Assembly (NCBI RefSeq): GCF_000410515.1
Contig: NC_021500.1
Coordinates: forward strand, 4,836,001 to 4,900,000
Reading direction: 5' to 3'
DNA from: Enterobacter sp. R4-368
Lineage (GTDB): Bacteria > Pseudomonadota > Gammaproteobacteria > Enterobacterales > Enterobacteriaceae
DNA: 64,000 nt
Below the pieces are notes generated by a model. That model saw nothing but the letters and a program-made list of their open reading frames with translations, had not been told where the DNA came from and did no database searches. This document shows positions 16,387 through 26,104 of this stretch, piece by piece. Within the stretch, counting starts at the first letter, position 1. Every line of letters starts with the position of its first letter. The translations under genes were made by a program, and so were the position numbers.

Positions 16387-17571
16387 TTACAACACCGCGC
16401 CTGCGAAAGCCGCCGAAAGCAAACTCACCAGCGTTGCGCCGTACACTAAGCGCAAACCAAAGCGGGAAACTGCATTCCCCTGTTGCTCGTTTAACCCTTT
16501 AATTGCCCCCGCCACAATGCCGATCGAGGCAAAGTTGGCGAACGATACCAGGAACACGGAAAGAATACCCAGCCCGCGCGGCGTCATCTGCGCGGCGATT
16601 TTTTGCAGCTCAATCATCGCCACAAATTCGTTCGCCACCAGCTTGGTCGCCATAATGCTGCCCGCGTGCAGCGCATCGCTCAGCGGGATGCCAATCAGCC
16701 ATGCCAGCGGGTAAAACACATAACCGAGGATTTGCTGGAAGCTGATGCCGAACAAGGCGGAGAAGAGGGCATTAATGGCGCTAATCAGCGCAATAAAGCC
16801 AATCAGCATCGCCAGAATAATCATTGCTACTTTGAAACCCGCGAGGATGTACTCACCGAGCATCTCAAAGAAGCTTTGCGATTCGTGGAGCTTTTCCAGC
16901 TTGACCTCGGCTTCCGCTTCCGGGCGCGTCGGGTTAATTACCGACAGCACAATAAAGGTGCTGAACATATTGAGGATCAGCGCGGCAACCACATATTTTG
17001 CATCCAGCATGGTCATATACGCGCCGACAATCGACAACGACACCGTCGACATCGCCGTTGCTGCCATGGTGAACATGCGGCGCGAGGAGAGATCGGCGAG
17101 GATGCCTTTATAAGCAATAAAGTTTTCCGACTGGCCGAGGATCAGCGAGCTGACGGCGTTAAACGACTCCAGTTTGCCCATGCCGTTCAGTTTTGACAGC
17201 AATGTGCCTATCAAACGAATAAAGATGGGCAGAATGCGCCAGTGCTGCAAAATACCGATCAGCGCGGAAATAAAGACGATAGGGCACAGCACGCCGAGGA
17301 AGATAAAGGCCAGCCCTTTTTCGCTCATCCCGCCGAAGACAAAGCTGGTGCCTTCGCCCGCGAATTTCAGCAGCGCTTCAAAGAAGCCGGAAACGTATTT
17401 AATCAGCGTTAACCCGCTTTGCGCGTGCAGGAAAAACCACGCCAGCGCCAGTTCAATAACAATTAATTGCAGGATGAAGCGAAAACGAATGTGCCGGCGG
17501 TCGAAACTCACCAGCCAGGCCAGCGCGAGGATTACTATCAGCGCCAGCAAAAAATGAAAAAAGTTAGTCAT
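16387..17571 (-). CDS. NupC-family (CNT) nucleoside:H+ symporter
   Basis: 394 residues, close along its whole length to E. coli NupC (400). Diagnostic stretches are [37 protein letters not shown] (about residues 130-150, the helical-hairpin substrate site), [19 protein letters not shown] and [24 protein letters not shown]. These concentrative transporters take up pyrimidine and some purine nucleosides with protons or sodium. It is a NupC paralogue by position, since nupC in E. coli lies elsewhere, so no symbol is given. The gene is divergent from efeU, with a 281-bp gap. Whether RutR, a pyrimidine sensor 15 kb away, matters is speculative. Confidence 0.88.
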   Translation of the reverse strand: MTNFFHFLLALIVILALAWLVSFDRRHIRFRFILQLIVIELALAWFFLHAQSGLTLIKYVSGFFEALLKFAGEGTSFVFGGMSEKGLAFIFLGVLCPIVFISALIGILQHWRILPIFIRLIGTLLSKLNGMGKLESFNAVSSLILGQSENFIAYKGILADLSSRRMFTMAATAMSTVSLSIVGAYMTMLDAKYVVAALILNMFSTFIVLSVINPTRPEAEAEVKLEKLHESQSFFEMLGEYILAGFKVAMIILAMLIGFIALISAINALFSALFGISFQQILGYVFYPLAWLIGIPLSDALHAGSIMATKLVANEFVAMIELQKIAAQMTPRGLGILSVFLVSFANFASIGIVAGAIKGLNEQQGNAVSRFGLRLVYGATLVSLLSAAFAGAVL

Positions 17572-17775
17572 GTCTTTAATTTTGCAGGTAAACGAAACGG
17601 GACGTTTATTTAGCCACAGCGCTGAAGTGGGGTAAATATAAAGTTAAAGATTTGTAAGCTATGTTTTTGCTTTATTTCAACCGCTTCCGCATAACGCAAA
17701 AACCGCATGGTTAGCCTGCTACGCGGTTACATCCAGTTATCATTCTCAACATTTTTCGCTTGAGTTTCCTTGCGC

Positions 17776-17794
17776 CGTAATGATAATCACTATC
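17776..17794. promoter_or_regulatory. Fur box of efeUOB
   Basis: The 19-bp site matches the consensus Fur box at 16 positions; core AATGATAATCACTATC. It lies 59 bp before the efeU start, in the position expected for iron-dependent repression of the operon. Confidence 0.85.
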
Positions 17795-17852
17795 AATGCA
17801 ATTTACTTTTCTTTGCAACCGTTGACCGCGCATGACACTAGGGGTTTCCTCC

Positions 17853-18686
17853 ATGTTTGTTCCATTTTTGATTATGTTACGTGAAGGCCTCGAAGCGGCG
17901 CTGATCGTCAGCCTGATTGCCAGTTATCTGAAACGTACCCAGCGCGGACGCTGGATAAGCGTGATGTGGATTGGTGTTTTTCTTGCCGCCGCACTCTGCC
18001 TTGGATTGGGTATCGCGATTAATGAAACCACCGGCGAGTTCCCGCAAAAAGAGCAGGAGCTGTTTGAAGGCATTGTCGCGGCGATCGCCGTGGTGATCCT
18101 CACCTGGATGGTGTTCTGGATGCGCAAAGTGTCGCGCAACGTCAAAGTGCAACTGGAGCAGGCGGTCGACAGCGCGCTGGCGCGCAGTCATAACCACGGT
18201 TGGGCGCTGATCCTGATGGTTTTTTTCGCCGTGGCACGCGAAGGGCTGGAATCAGTGTTCTTTCTGCTGGCGGCGTTCCAGCAGGATGTTGGCGTCTGGC
18301 CACCGCTGGGCGCGGTGCTGGGGCTGGCTACGGCGGTGGTGCTCGGTTTCTTGCTTTACTGGGGCGGCGTGCGTCTGAATCTTGGCGCGTTTTTCAAATG
18401 GACCAGCCTGTTTATTCTCTTTGTCGCGGCCGGGCTTGCCGCCGGGGCGATCCGCGCTTTTCACGAAGCGGGATTATGGAACCACTTCCAGGATGTGGCC
18501 TTCGATTTCAGTAATGTGCTCACCACGCATTCCCTCACCGGCACGCTGCTGGAAGGGATTTTTGGTTACCAGGAAACGCCAAGCGTCAGCGAAGTGGTGG
18601 TCTACTTTATCTATCTGATCCCGGCGCTGGTGATGTTTGTTTTACCGCCTCGCGCGGGTACGCAGCCTTCACGGGCGGCACCGTAA
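17853..18686 (+). CDS. efeU: Ferrous iron permease EfeU
   Basis: 277 residues, seven predicted membrane helices, homologous to yeast Ftr1. It has both iron-binding REGLE motifs: REGLEAALIV at about residues 10-19 and AREGLESVFF at about residues 129-138. The start at 17853 matches E. coli EfeU (MFVPFLIMLREG); the frame opens earlier at 17832 but that start is not conserved. It imports Fe2+ across the inner membrane with EfeO and EfeB, favouring acidic conditions. The frame is intact, unlike in E. coli K-12 where the gene is frameshifted. Fur box upstream. Confidence 0.96.
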   Translation: MFVPFLIMLREGLEAALIVSLIASYLKRTQRGRWISVMWIGVFLAAALCLGLGIAINETTGEFPQKEQELFEGIVAAIAVVILTWMVFWMRKVSRNVKVQLEQAVDSALARSHNHGWALILMVFFAVAREGLESVFFLLAAFQQDVGVWPPLGAVLGLATAVVLGFLLYWGGVRLNLGAFFKWTSLFILFVAAGLAAGAIRAFHEAGLWNHFQDVAFDFSNVLTTHSLTGTLLEGIFGYQETPSVSEVVVYFIYLIPALVMFVLPPRAGTQPSRAAP

Positions 18687-18725
18687 TCGCTTTATAGTTA
18701 CAACATACTAATTAAGGGAAAGGGC

Positions 18726-19853
18726 ATGGCAATTCATTTTCGTCGTAGTGCATTACAGGCCGGGATGGCGGCATTCATCTCCAGTGCTTTTGCGGTGCAT
18801 GCCGCGGATATTCCGCAGGTGAAAGTCACGGTTACGGACAAGCAGTGTGAGCCGATGAACCTGACGGTGAACGCGGGTAAAACGCAGTTTATTATTCTCA
18901 ACCACAGCCAGAAAGCGCTCGAGTGGGAGATCCTCAAAGGCGTAATGGTGGTTGAAGAGCGTGAAAATATCGCGCCAGGTTTTAGCCAGAAGCTAACCGC
19001 CAACCTGCAGCCGGGCGAGTATGAGATGACCTGCGGTCTGTTAACCAACCCGAAAGGTAAGCTGGTGGTGAAAGGCGCGGCAACAGCCGATGCGGCAAAA
19101 GGTGACGCGCTGCTGAGCCTGAGCGGAGCCATTACCGCGTATAAAGCGTATGTGGTTGCTGAAACGGCGCAGCTGGTTTCCGGCACCAAAGCGTTCACCG
19201 AGGCGGTGAAAGCGGGCGATATTGAAAAAGCGAAAGCGCTGTACGCGCCGACGCGCCAGCACTACGAGCGTATTGAACCGATTGCTGAGCTTTTCTCCGA
19301 TCTCGATGGCAGCATTGATGCCCGTGAAGATGATTACGAGCATAAAGCCGCCGATCCGAAATTCACCGGTTTCCACCGTCTGGAAAAAGCCCTGTTTGGC
19401 GACAACAGCACCAAAGAGATGGACAAATATGCCGATCAGCTCTACTCCGATGTGGTTGATTTGCAAACGCGCATTAATGAGCTGGCGTTCCCTCCTTCTA
19501 AAGTGGTTGGCGGTGCCGCTGGCCTGATTGAGGAAGTGGCCGCCAGCAAAATCAGTGGTGAAGAAGATCGCTACAGCCACACGGACTTGTGGGACTTCCA
19601 GGCTAACGTCGATGGCGCTCAGAAAATCGTTGATTTGCTGCGTCCGCAATTGCAGAAAGATAACGCCGAACTGCTGGCGAAAGTCGATGCCAACTTCAAG
19701 AAAGTGGATACCATCCTTGCGAAATACCGCACTAAAGATGGGTATGAGACTTACGATAAGCTGACCGACGCCGACCGCAATGCGCTGAAAGGGCCGATCA
19801 CAACACTGGCGGAAGATCTGGCGCAGCTGCGCGGCGTGCTGGGGCTGGACTAA
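18726..19853 (+). CDS. efeO: Periplasmic iron-uptake protein EfeO
   Basis: 375 residues, same length as E. coli EfeO. A signal peptide (about residues 1-26, ending VHAAD) is followed by a cupredoxin-like domain (about 27-120, with [20 protein letters not shown]) and a C-terminal M75 peptidase-like domain containing the HxxE metal site [14 protein letters not shown] (about residues 220-233). EfeO is thought to bind iron in the periplasm and pass it to EfeU. AAGGG precedes the ATG, 39 bp after efeU. All three efe genes are in one operon. Confidence 0.96.
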   Translation: MAIHFRRSALQAGMAAFISSAFAVHAADIPQVKVTVTDKQCEPMNLTVNAGKTQFIILNHSQKALEWEILKGVMVVEERENIAPGFSQKLTANLQPGEYEMTCGLLTNPKGKLVVKGAATADAAKGDALLSLSGAITAYKAYVVAETAQLVSGTKAFTEAVKAGDIEKAKALYAPTRQHYERIEPIAELFSDLDGSIDAREDDYEHKAADPKFTGFHRLEKALFGDNSTKEMDKYADQLYSDVVDLQTRINELAFPPSKVVGGAAGLIEEVAASKISGEEDRYSHTDLWDFQANVDGAQKIVDLLRPQLQKDNAELLAKVDANFKKVDTILAKYRTKDGYETYDKLTDADRNALKGPITTLAEDLAQLRGVLGLD

Positions 19854-19857
19854 TACC

Positions 19858-21141
19858 ATGAAGCAAGAGGATAACAACGACGTCAGCGAACCTTCCCGGC
19901 GTCGTTTATTAAAAAGTATGGGCGCGCTGGGCGGCGCGCTTGCGCTGGCTGGCGGATGCCCGGTGGCGCATGCGGTAACACCGAAGAGTGCACCGGGGAC
20001 GCTTTCGCCGGATGCGCGGATGGAGAAGCAGCCTTTCCTGGGCGTGCATCAGGCCGGTATTTTGACGCCGCAACAGGCGTCAATGATGCTGGTGGCGTTT
20101 GATGTGCTGGCTGCTGATAAAGCCGATCTCGAACGGCTGTTCCGCTTATTGACGCAGCGCATCACGTTTCTGACCTCCGGCGGTCCGGCTCCGGAGACAA
20201 CGAACCCACGCTTACCGCCAATGGACTCCGGTATTCTCGGCGCTTATATCGCGCCGGATAACCTGACGATGACGGTTTCCGTGGGCGAATCGCTGTTCGA
20301 CAACCGTTTTGGTTTGCGCGAGCAGATGCCGAAAAAGCTGCAAAAGATGACGCGTTTCCCTAACGATTCGCTCGACGCGGCGCTGTGTCACGGCGATTTG
20401 CTGATCCAGATTTGCGCCAACACACAGGACACGGTGATTCACGCACTGCGTGACATCATCAAACACACGCCGGATTTACTCAGCGTGCGCTGGAAAAGGG
20501 AAGGGTTTATCTCTGACCATGCGGCGCGCAGCAAAGGCAAAGAGACGCCGGTTAACCTGCTGGGCTTTAAAGATGGCACCGCCAATCCGGACAGCCGCGA
20601 TAATGCGTTGATGAACGAGGTGGTGTGGGTGACGGAAGAGCAGGGCGAACCGGCGTGGGCTGTGGGCGGCAGTTACCAGGCAGTGCGTATTATCCAGTTC
20701 CACGTGGAGTTCTGGGATCGTACCCCGTTGAAAGAGCAGCAGACCATTTTCGGGCGCGATAAGCATTCTGGTGCGCCGCTGGGCATGAAGAATGAACATG
20801 ATGTCCCGGATTATGCCAGCGATCCAGACGGTGATGTCATTGCTCTCGACAGCCATATTCGCCTGGCGAACCCGCGAACGAAAGAGACCCAATCCAGCCT
20901 GATGATGCGGCGTGGTTATAGTTACTCGCTCGGCGTGACCAACTCTGGCCAGCTGGATATGGGGCTGTTGTTCGTTTGTTATCAACATGATCTGGAAAAA
21001 GGCTTTCTGACGGTGCAAAAACGTCTGAACGGCGAGGCGCTGGAAGAGTACATTCGTCCGATTGGCGGCGGTTACTTCTTTGTGTTGCCCGGCGTACAAG
21101 CGGCAAATCGCTATCTGGCGCAATCTCTGCTCGAAGCGTGA
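19858..21141 (+). CDS. efeB: DyP-type haem peroxidase EfeB (Tat substrate)
   Basis: 427 residues. A twin-arginine signal (R14-R16 in PSRRRLLK, then a hydrophobic stretch ending VAHA) sends the folded haem protein to the periplasm. The DyP signature GFKDGTANP lies at about residue 237, with [10 protein letters not shown] (haem-ligand region) near 330. The enzyme is a haem-dependent peroxidase proposed to oxidise ferrous iron or substrates for iron uptake. It starts 4 bp after efeO without a strong ribosome site, so translation is probably coupled. The N-terminus is slightly longer than in E. coli by a few Gly/Ala residues in the signal. Confidence 0.96.
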   Translation: MKQEDNNDVSEPSRRRLLKSMGALGGALALAGGCPVAHAVTPKSAPGTLSPDARMEKQPFLGVHQAGILTPQQASMMLVAFDVLAADKADLERLFRLLTQRITFLTSGGPAPETTNPRLPPMDSGILGAYIAPDNLTMTVSVGESLFDNRFGLREQMPKKLQKMTRFPNDSLDAALCHGDLLIQICANTQDTVIHALRDIIKHTPDLLSVRWKREGFISDHAARSKGKETPVNLLGFKDGTANPDSRDNALMNEVVWVTEEQGEPAWAVGGSYQAVRIIQFHVEFWDRTPLKEQQTIFGRDKHSGAPLGMKNEHDVPDYASDPDGDVIALDSHIRLANPRTKETQSSLMMRRGYSYSLGVTNSGQLDMGLLFVCYQHDLEKGFLTVQKRLNGEALEEYIRPIGGGYFFVLPGVQAANRYLAQSLLEA

Positions 21142-21147
21142 AGATCC

Positions 21148-21173
21148 TATCCTGCCCGCCACCGGGCAGGATA
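21148..21173 (+). terminator. efeB terminator hairpin
   Basis: A perfect 11-bp stem, TATCCTGCCCG at 21148-21158 with its complement at 21163-21173, loop CCAC. The tail is only modestly T-rich. It lies 7 bp past the efeB stop. Confidence 0.75.
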
Positions 21174-21679
21174 ATCTGTCATCTGTTGCATCCTGACATA
21201 CTTTTTCTGCCATCCAGATATCATTTTTTCGTATGAGAAAGTATCTGTTATCTTTCTGTAATATTCATAACCGAGACTCTGTTCAACGACGCAGAGGTCA
21301 TGCACGTTATAGTTAGGTAAAAATAATGTTGCAATGATGCTAAGCTTTGATGTAATTAGTGAGAGCGTTATCCCCTGCGGTGATGAAGTTTTTCTGGAGA
21401 TCGCGGATGGTAAAGTCCAGTAGCGGACAGACAAAAAGACCACGCAAAACCCGGCACGGCGGTGCGACCTCCGGCAGCGACTTCTTCACCCCTGAATTTT
21501 CCTCCTTCTTTTTCATTCCTGATGTTGACGATGTGACAGGCGATGCTGTTCGTCACGTTGGCACGTCATTTTCAAAGGCAAGTCATGGCTTACAAGGAAG
21601 CCAACCCTCAGACGTTTGTGCGCATAATCGCGTCGATAGCGACGTGTGTGATGTAAACCAACAACTCAAGGTGCTATCC
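21174..21679 (+). other. phoH upstream region and in-frame leader
   Basis: This stretch holds the Pho box and then an open frame from 21407 that is continuous with phoH (91 extra residues beginning MVKSSSGQTKRPRKT). The segment may be either the true N-terminus of a 353-residue PhoH or a translated-looking leader; see phoH. Confidence 0.5.
21245..21262 (+). promoter_or_regulatory. Candidate Pho box of phoH
   Basis: Two 7-bp half-sites, CTGTTAT and CTGTAAT, are separated by 4 bp, matching the 18-bp PhoB consensus at about 14 positions. It lies 145 bp before the first possible phoH start, as expected of a phosphate-starvation gene. A second CTGTCAT lies at 21175-21181. Confidence 0.55.
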
Positions 21680-22468
21680 ATGGGAAGACAAAAAGCAGTG
21701 ATCAAAGCTCGTCGTGAAGCGAAACGCGTGCTGAGACGTGATTCACGCAGCCATAAACAACGTGAAGAAGAGTCGGTCACCTCGCTTGTGCAGATGAGTG
21801 GCGTAGAAGCAATTGGCATGGCGCGGGACAGCCGTGATACTTCCCCAATTGCAGCGCGCAATGAAGCTCAGGCGCACTACCTGAATGCTATCGAGAGTAA
21901 ACAACTGATCTTTGCAACCGGTGAAGCCGGCTGCGGGAAAACGTGGATCAGCGCGGCGAAAGCGGCGGAAGCCCTGATCCATAAGGACGTGGACAGGATT
22001 ATTGTAACCCGACCGGTTCTGCAGGCCGACGAAGATCTCGGCTTCTTACCCGGTGATATTTCGGAGAAGTTCGCTCCCTATTTCCGGCCCGTTTACGACG
22101 TGCTGTTGAAACGCCTGGGGGCGTCCTTTATGCAATACTGCCTGCGACCAGAGATCGGTAAGGTGGAAATCGCGCCGTTCGCCTATATGCGCGGACGTAC
22201 CTTTGAAAATGCGGTGGTCATTCTCGACGAGGCTCAGAATGTCACGGCTGCGCAAATGAAAATGTTTTTAACGCGCCTCGGGGAGAACGTGACCGTTATT
22301 GTCAACGGTGATATTACCCAGTGTGACCTGCCATCCGGTGTGAAATCGGGCTTGAGCGACGCGCTGGCACGTTTTGAGGAAGACGAGATGATTGGCGTTG
22401 TACGCTTTAATAAAGACGACTGCGTACGCTCCGCGCTCTGCCAGCGCACGCTGAAAGCGTACGACTGA
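21680..22468 (+). CDS. phoH: Phosphate-starvation-inducible ATPase PhoH
   Basis: 262 residues from the ATG at 21680 (MGRQKAVIKARREAKR). The P-loop GEAGCGKTW is at about residues 80-88 and the Walker B VVILDEAQN at about 179-187, the NTPase core of the PhoH family. It is a cytoplasmic ATP-binding protein of uncertain role, linked elsewhere to RNA metabolism. The frame stays open back to an ATG at 21407 with GGAG 8 nt upstream, giving 353 residues; the E. coli entry I remember is 354, so the longer form may be real. I list the conserved core as the safe start. A strong terminator follows. Confidence 0.93.
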   Translation: MGRQKAVIKARREAKRVLRRDSRSHKQREEESVTSLVQMSGVEAIGMARDSRDTSPIAARNEAQAHYLNAIESKQLIFATGEAGCGKTWISAAKAAEALIHKDVDRIIVTRPVLQADEDLGFLPGDISEKFAPYFRPVYDVLLKRLGASFMQYCLRPEIGKVEIAPFAYMRGRTFENAVVILDEAQNVTAAQMKMFLTRLGENVTVIVNGDITQCDLPSGVKSGLSDALARFEEDEMIGVVRFNKDDCVRSALCQRTLKAYD

Positions 22469-22488
22469 CGGCGTTGATAGTTAGCGAT

Positions 22489-22517
22489 AAAACCCGGGAA
22501 ACCGGGTTTTATTTTTT
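22489..22517 (+). terminator. phoH terminator
   Basis: AAAACCCGG at 22489-22497, loop GAAA, CCGGGTTTT at 22502-22510, then a T-run. It lies 20 bp after the phoH stop. Confidence 0.9.
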
Positions 22518-22895
22518 GCGGGATGCAAACAGGCCGTTCTCTCCCCCGTTCCCGGATTTCCATTCCCTGTACGACAGACAAAAAAGCCCGCTTTTCCAGA
22601 CAAGCGCTTCGCTTAAGGGCGAGGGCAAGGCTATGACTTGTAAATAATTACGTATCAATAACCGTGCCTGCAGATGAGAACCTCGCTGAGTGTGTTAGCC
22701 TGCTTCCCTGTAAGGGATTACGCATTTGCCATGGGCAACGTGCAGTTCAAACGAACCTGAGTGGTACTTTTCCCCATTATTGAAATCGCAGATCCGTACA
22801 AGATTTGCGTTCTGTCGATGAATCCATATTGATATCAGCGCGTTACATTTTCTTACGCAAAGCCGCTTTGATGAAATAATAACGTAACTGAATTA
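22518..22895. other. Intergenic, no gene seen
   Basis: Transition from GC-rich backbone to AT-richer accessory DNA. A possible weak minus-strand terminator (AAAAAAGC run near 22578) is the only structure noticed; there is no minus-strand gene to serve. Confidence 0.4.
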
Positions 22896-23153
22896 ATGAA
22901 AAGTGAACGGTGCCTGTTAGCGCTTTGCCGTGGTGCTGGCTTGCTGTCTATCCCGCAACCATTTTTTAACTACGGAGAACCATGCAAATGGGTGTTCGAG
23001 GGGAAGATTGTATCCGTAAGCGCTGGAACGACACGCGTTGCTCGGAAAGTTGACGCTGCTTATAACAAAGTTCTTACATCCAGAAACGAAATAGTAACTA
23101 CTGGTTATATTTGCACAGGTAAATTAGGGGTGGCACCTTTCTTTGAGGGATGA
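22896..23153 (+). CDS. Doubtful small ORF before the chorismate mutase gene
   Basis: 85 residues, cysteine-containing, with no recognisable domain and no clear ribosome-binding site. It is listed only because its stop overlaps the start cluster of the next gene, an arrangement compatible with coupling. It may well be non-coding leader. Confidence 0.2.
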   Translation: MKSERCLLALCRGAGLLSIPQPFFNYGEPCKWVFEGKIVSVSAGTTRVARKVDAAYNKVLTSRNEIVTTGYICTGKLGVAPFFEG

Positions 23154-23155
23154 TG

Positions 23156-23713
23156 ATGAAAATTTTCGTATCGACACTCTGTATGTCCGGTAGCTTTTTT
23201 GCAGGAGCATCTGCGCCCATTTGTCTCAGTGCCCTTTCATCACTCTTAACCGAACGTATGGCGTTAATGAGAGAAGTTGCAGCCTACAAGGTGAAGTACC
23301 ATTTGCCGGTGGAGGATGTAGCCCGGGAACAAAAAGTAATATCGCAGGCGCTCAGCACCGCGCGCGAGGCTGGTCTGGAGCCGCAGTCCGTGGAGCCGTT
23401 CATCAGTGCGCTGATGAACGCGGGAAAAGCGATACAGTATCGCTATCTGGCAGACTGGTTACCCCGACCAGAATCCTTTGTTACCCTCCTGGATCTTGAT
23501 GGGATCAGACGGCGTATTAATGAACTGGACAAGCTTCTGCTACTGACCATAAGTCAGCGGCTTCGGGCAGGAACGCTCTCTTATACTGACCGGGCTTTAC
23601 TGGCGGAGAAAACGGTGTCTCCCAATCTTACTGACGCTGAGAAGGATAATTTACTCGACACCATGCGCTTTATTCAGCGTGCTCAGCAGACGCCCGATAA
23701 AGGGATAGTCTGA
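23156..23713 (+). CDS. Secreted (periplasmic) chorismate mutase, AroQ-gamma type
   Basis: 185 residues. A signal peptide (about residues 1-21, cleavage after GASA) precedes an all-helical AroQ domain. The active-site pattern LLTERMALMREVAAYKVKYH (about residues 31-50), the REQKVISQAL helix and the second half with QYRYLADW match monofunctional secreted chorismate mutases. The enzyme converts chorismate to prephenate; the exported form has no obvious biosynthetic need for it and is found in several plant- and animal-associated bacteria. Three ATGs lie in a row; I chose 23156 because GAGG at 23145-23148 is then 7 nt away. Base composition is less GC-rich than the backbone. Confidence 0.85.
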   Translation: MKIFVSTLCMSGSFFAGASAPICLSALSSLLTERMALMREVAAYKVKYHLPVEDVAREQKVISQALSTAREAGLEPQSVEPFISALMNAGKAIQYRYLADWLPRPESFVTLLDLDGIRRRINELDKLLLLTISQRLRAGTLSYTDRALLAEKTVSPNLTDAEKDNLLDTMRFIQRAQQTPDKGIV

Positions 23714-24019
23714 CAGGCAACGTCACGATAGTAGAAATACGCACCGAACCCGTTGCTCTGTGCCGGTAAAAAGCAATATCAACGATACTCACATTATTAA
23801 TGCGGTTATGCTGCGAGCATTGATTAAATAATGTTATTGTATTCAGGTTTAATTTTATAAAGATAAACTCTGCTAATGAAAATTAGCGCGTCACCGTTTG
23901 TGTTCCCGACTGTGATTTTTAGTTAATGGCAATGCCGTTTACTTTTTTATGCCTCTGGATAACAACATTAATTATATCAAGTGACACTAATGGCATTAAT
24001 GGCTTTTTACGGAGTGAAC
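23714..24019. other. AT-rich intergenic gap
   Basis: 306 bp with no supported gene. AT content rises sharply from 23810 to 23990, which suits a promoter for the small genes that follow. No clear -10/-35 pair was fixed. Confidence 0.35.
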
Positions 24020-24397
24020 ATGGCATATGACGGGTGTGATTTTATTAACGCAATCGTTAAAAATTTTAAAGAATCCATTGGGCTGATAAATGTGTTGTTA
24101 CTGGAACCTGATGAACCCGACGCGTTGCGCTTATTGTACTTAAAACTGGATGGTATCAGAGCCGGTATTGAACAGGATGTCCGCATGTTATCCAAAGCCC
24201 GTCTGGACAGCAATGCCACGCTTTGCCTTTACCATGCACACCATGCGCTAAACGCCCTGAATTATTGCATTGAGATTGCGAGAAATACGCCGTTAGGCCA
24301 ACAGTTTTATTCCGATTTCGAAGCACTGAAGCGTGTGGTGAACATCCTTGAGGCAACATCCGGGCGTATTTTTACAAAGCTGGATGGTAATGAGTAA
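24020..24397 (+). CDS. Hypothetical protein, helical, 125 residues
   Basis: Not recognised. From the ATG at 24020 (GGAG 5 nt before it) the product is 125 residues, soluble and predicted largely helical, with Leu-rich stretches such as INVLLLEPDEPDALRLLYLKLDGI and a His/Cys-containing middle (CLYHAHHALNALNYC). A GTG at 23981 would add 13 residues without a better ribosome site. The pattern resembles four-helix accessory or chaperone-like proteins, but this is only an impression. It lies in the accessory patch with the chorismate mutase and polygalacturonase genes. Confidence 0.6.
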   Translation: MAYDGCDFINAIVKNFKESIGLINVLLLEPDEPDALRLLYLKLDGIRAGIEQDVRMLSKARLDSNATLCLYHAHHALNALNYCIEIARNTPLGQQFYSDFEALKRVVNILEATSGRIFTKLDGNE

Positions 24398-24442
24398 GCA
24401 TAAAGCGATATCTGTTTTCCATGAGATTAAGAGGAAAGCAAT

Positions 24443-24637
24443 ATGAAAAGCCAATGCGGTTTGCAAAATCCCTCACGCTTTGAGGACTATGAATTAATGC
24501 TGAATGGTAATCGCAAAAATAAAAAGAAGAAACATCCTAACACTTTTTGGCTGCCGAACTTAAACGTCACTTCAACTGAAAACGAATTCGCCCGGTGTTT
24601 TCATCACAGCACTACTACAATACTTCAACAATTCTAA
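24443..24637 (+). CDS. Small hypothetical basic protein
   Basis: 64 residues; not recognised. AGAGGAAA at 24430-24437 gives a good ribosome-binding site for the ATG at 24443. The sequence is basic in the middle (residues 23-31, NRKNKKKKH) and has no signal or membrane segment. It ends 13 bp before the polygalacturonase start, so it could be a leader gene of that transcript. Coding status is uncertain. Confidence 0.4.
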   Translation: MKSQCGLQNPSRFEDYELMLNGNRKNKKKKHPNTFWLPNLNVTSTENEFARCFHHSTTTILQQF

Positions 24638-24650
24638 TGTCGGGATAATT

Positions 24651-25976
24651 ATGTTTTTTCTGCGCCGTAATGTGAAAGGAATAATTGCCAGTCTGATTTT
24701 TTTCCCGGTATCCGGCTTCAGCGCGGCGCTATCGGCCCTGGAGAGTGCTGATGCGCCAGAACCTGTGCTGCCTGTGCCTGTCTGCGCAAAGCTGACGTCT
24801 TCATCGGCAGACGATACCCGACGACTTCAGTCGGCGATTGATAACTGCCCCCGGGGTGAGGTTTTACAGCTTCTGGCGGGGCGTTTTTCCAGCGGACCGC
24901 TGAACATGAAATCTGGCGTCACACTCTGGATCTCGCAAGGGGCAATGTTGGTAGCAAATAGTGACCCACGTGTATACGACAAAAATGGCCATTGTGGAAC
25001 TGTCGATCATAAAGGGAATGGCTGCCGACCCTTTATCCTTTTTAGCCGCACTGACGGTGGAGGCATTGTCGGCGAAGGGATTATTGACGGGCAGGGCGGT
25101 AAGCCGATAAAAGGACAGGATGAATCATGGTGGCAACTGGCTCGCCGCGCGCAGACGGAAGGCGGGGCACAGAATGTACCTCGCCTGATTGAAATAGATG
25201 ATGCCTCCCATATTATTTTTCACGGCATCACACTGCGAAATTCGCCAGGATTCCATGTCACCCTGAAAAACGTCCGCGATGCGACGTTCTGGGGCGTGCG
25301 TATTGATACCCCGGCGGATGCCCGTAACACCGACGGCATTGATCCCATTTCGTCGCAGAATATCCTCATCGCCCACAGCTTCATCAGAACCGGTGACGAT
25401 AACGTGGCGATTAAAGCGGGCGCGGGTGGCGCCACGCGGCATGTGATTCTGGTGGATAACCATTTTTACTGGGGACATGGGATGTCGATTGGTAGCGAGA
25501 CCGTCGGCGGTGTCAGTGACATTCGGGTGCGTGATTTGACGCTTGATGGCACAACTTCCGGGCTTCGTATCAAAAGTGATATCAGCCGGGGCGGCATTGT
25601 CAGCGATGTGCGCTACGAAAATGTTTGTATGCGCGGGAATCGCCGGCCGCTCGACTTTGATACCCGATATGATGCCCACGCAAGCGGTAACAACATTCCT
25701 GTCTATCGCGATATCTCCCTGAATCATATTTCCGGTGAAAGCGGCCAGTTGATATTACGCGGTTATGACGCCGCTCATCCTCTGCAATTTGCCCTGAACG
25801 ACGTCTCTTTCAGCAACCCTGCCCGCTGGATAATTGAATCGGCGCAGATCCGCATTGGCCCCGATGGCGTCTCACCGGTGCCGCCGGGAAAAGCATCGTT
25901 ACCACGATCGGCTGCCTCGACGGATTGCGCAAAAAACTGGATCCCTTTCCCGGTGACGAATGCGCCAGAAGACTAA
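24651..25976 (+). CDS. Secreted GH28 polygalacturonase
   Basis: 441 residues with a signal peptide of roughly 26 residues and a right-handed beta-helix body. All four GH28 signatures are present: NTD at 226-228, DD at 249-250 within TGDDNVAIK, GHG at 275-277 and RIK at 306-308, so the active site is complete. Family enzymes hydrolyse alpha-1,4 galacturonosyl bonds in pectin, in the periplasm or outside the cell. Endo versus exo action cannot be read directly. No pectate-uptake genes are adjacent, although a degraded outer-membrane barrel lies near 35.7 kb. A terminator follows 86 bp downstream. Confidence 0.92.
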   Translation: MFFLRRNVKGIIASLIFFPVSGFSAALSALESADAPEPVLPVPVCAKLTSSSADDTRRLQSAIDNCPRGEVLQLLAGRFSSGPLNMKSGVTLWISQGAMLVANSDPRVYDKNGHCGTVDHKGNGCRPFILFSRTDGGGIVGEGIIDGQGGKPIKGQDESWWQLARRAQTEGGAQNVPRLIEIDDASHIIFHGITLRNSPGFHVTLKNVRDATFWGVRIDTPADARNTDGIDPISSQNILIAHSFIRTGDDNVAIKAGAGGATRHVILVDNHFYWGHGMSIGSETVGGVSDIRVRDLTLDGTTSGLRIKSDISRGGIVSDVRYENVCMRGNRRPLDFDTRYDAHASGNNIPVYRDISLNHISGESGQLILRGYDAAHPLQFALNDVSFSNPARWIIESAQIRIGPDGVSPVPPGKASLPRSAASTDCAKNWIPFPVTNAPED

Positions 25977-26061
25977 AAAGGTATGCGATGGAACTCTGCC
26001 GGTGCTGATGACGCTGATTGTTTATTACGCAACATCGTTTGACGCAGCCAGCGATGACGGG

Positions 26062-26091
26062 AACAGCCCTCCGGCAAAGGAGGGTTGTTTT
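26062..26091 (+). terminator. Polygalacturonase gene terminator
   Basis: CCCTCC at 26067-26072 pairs with GGAGGG at 26079-26084 around GGCAAA; the stem extends to 11 bp with one G-U pair and ends in a T-rich tail. Confidence 0.75.
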
Positions 26092-26104
26092 AAACCGTTT
26101 GCTC

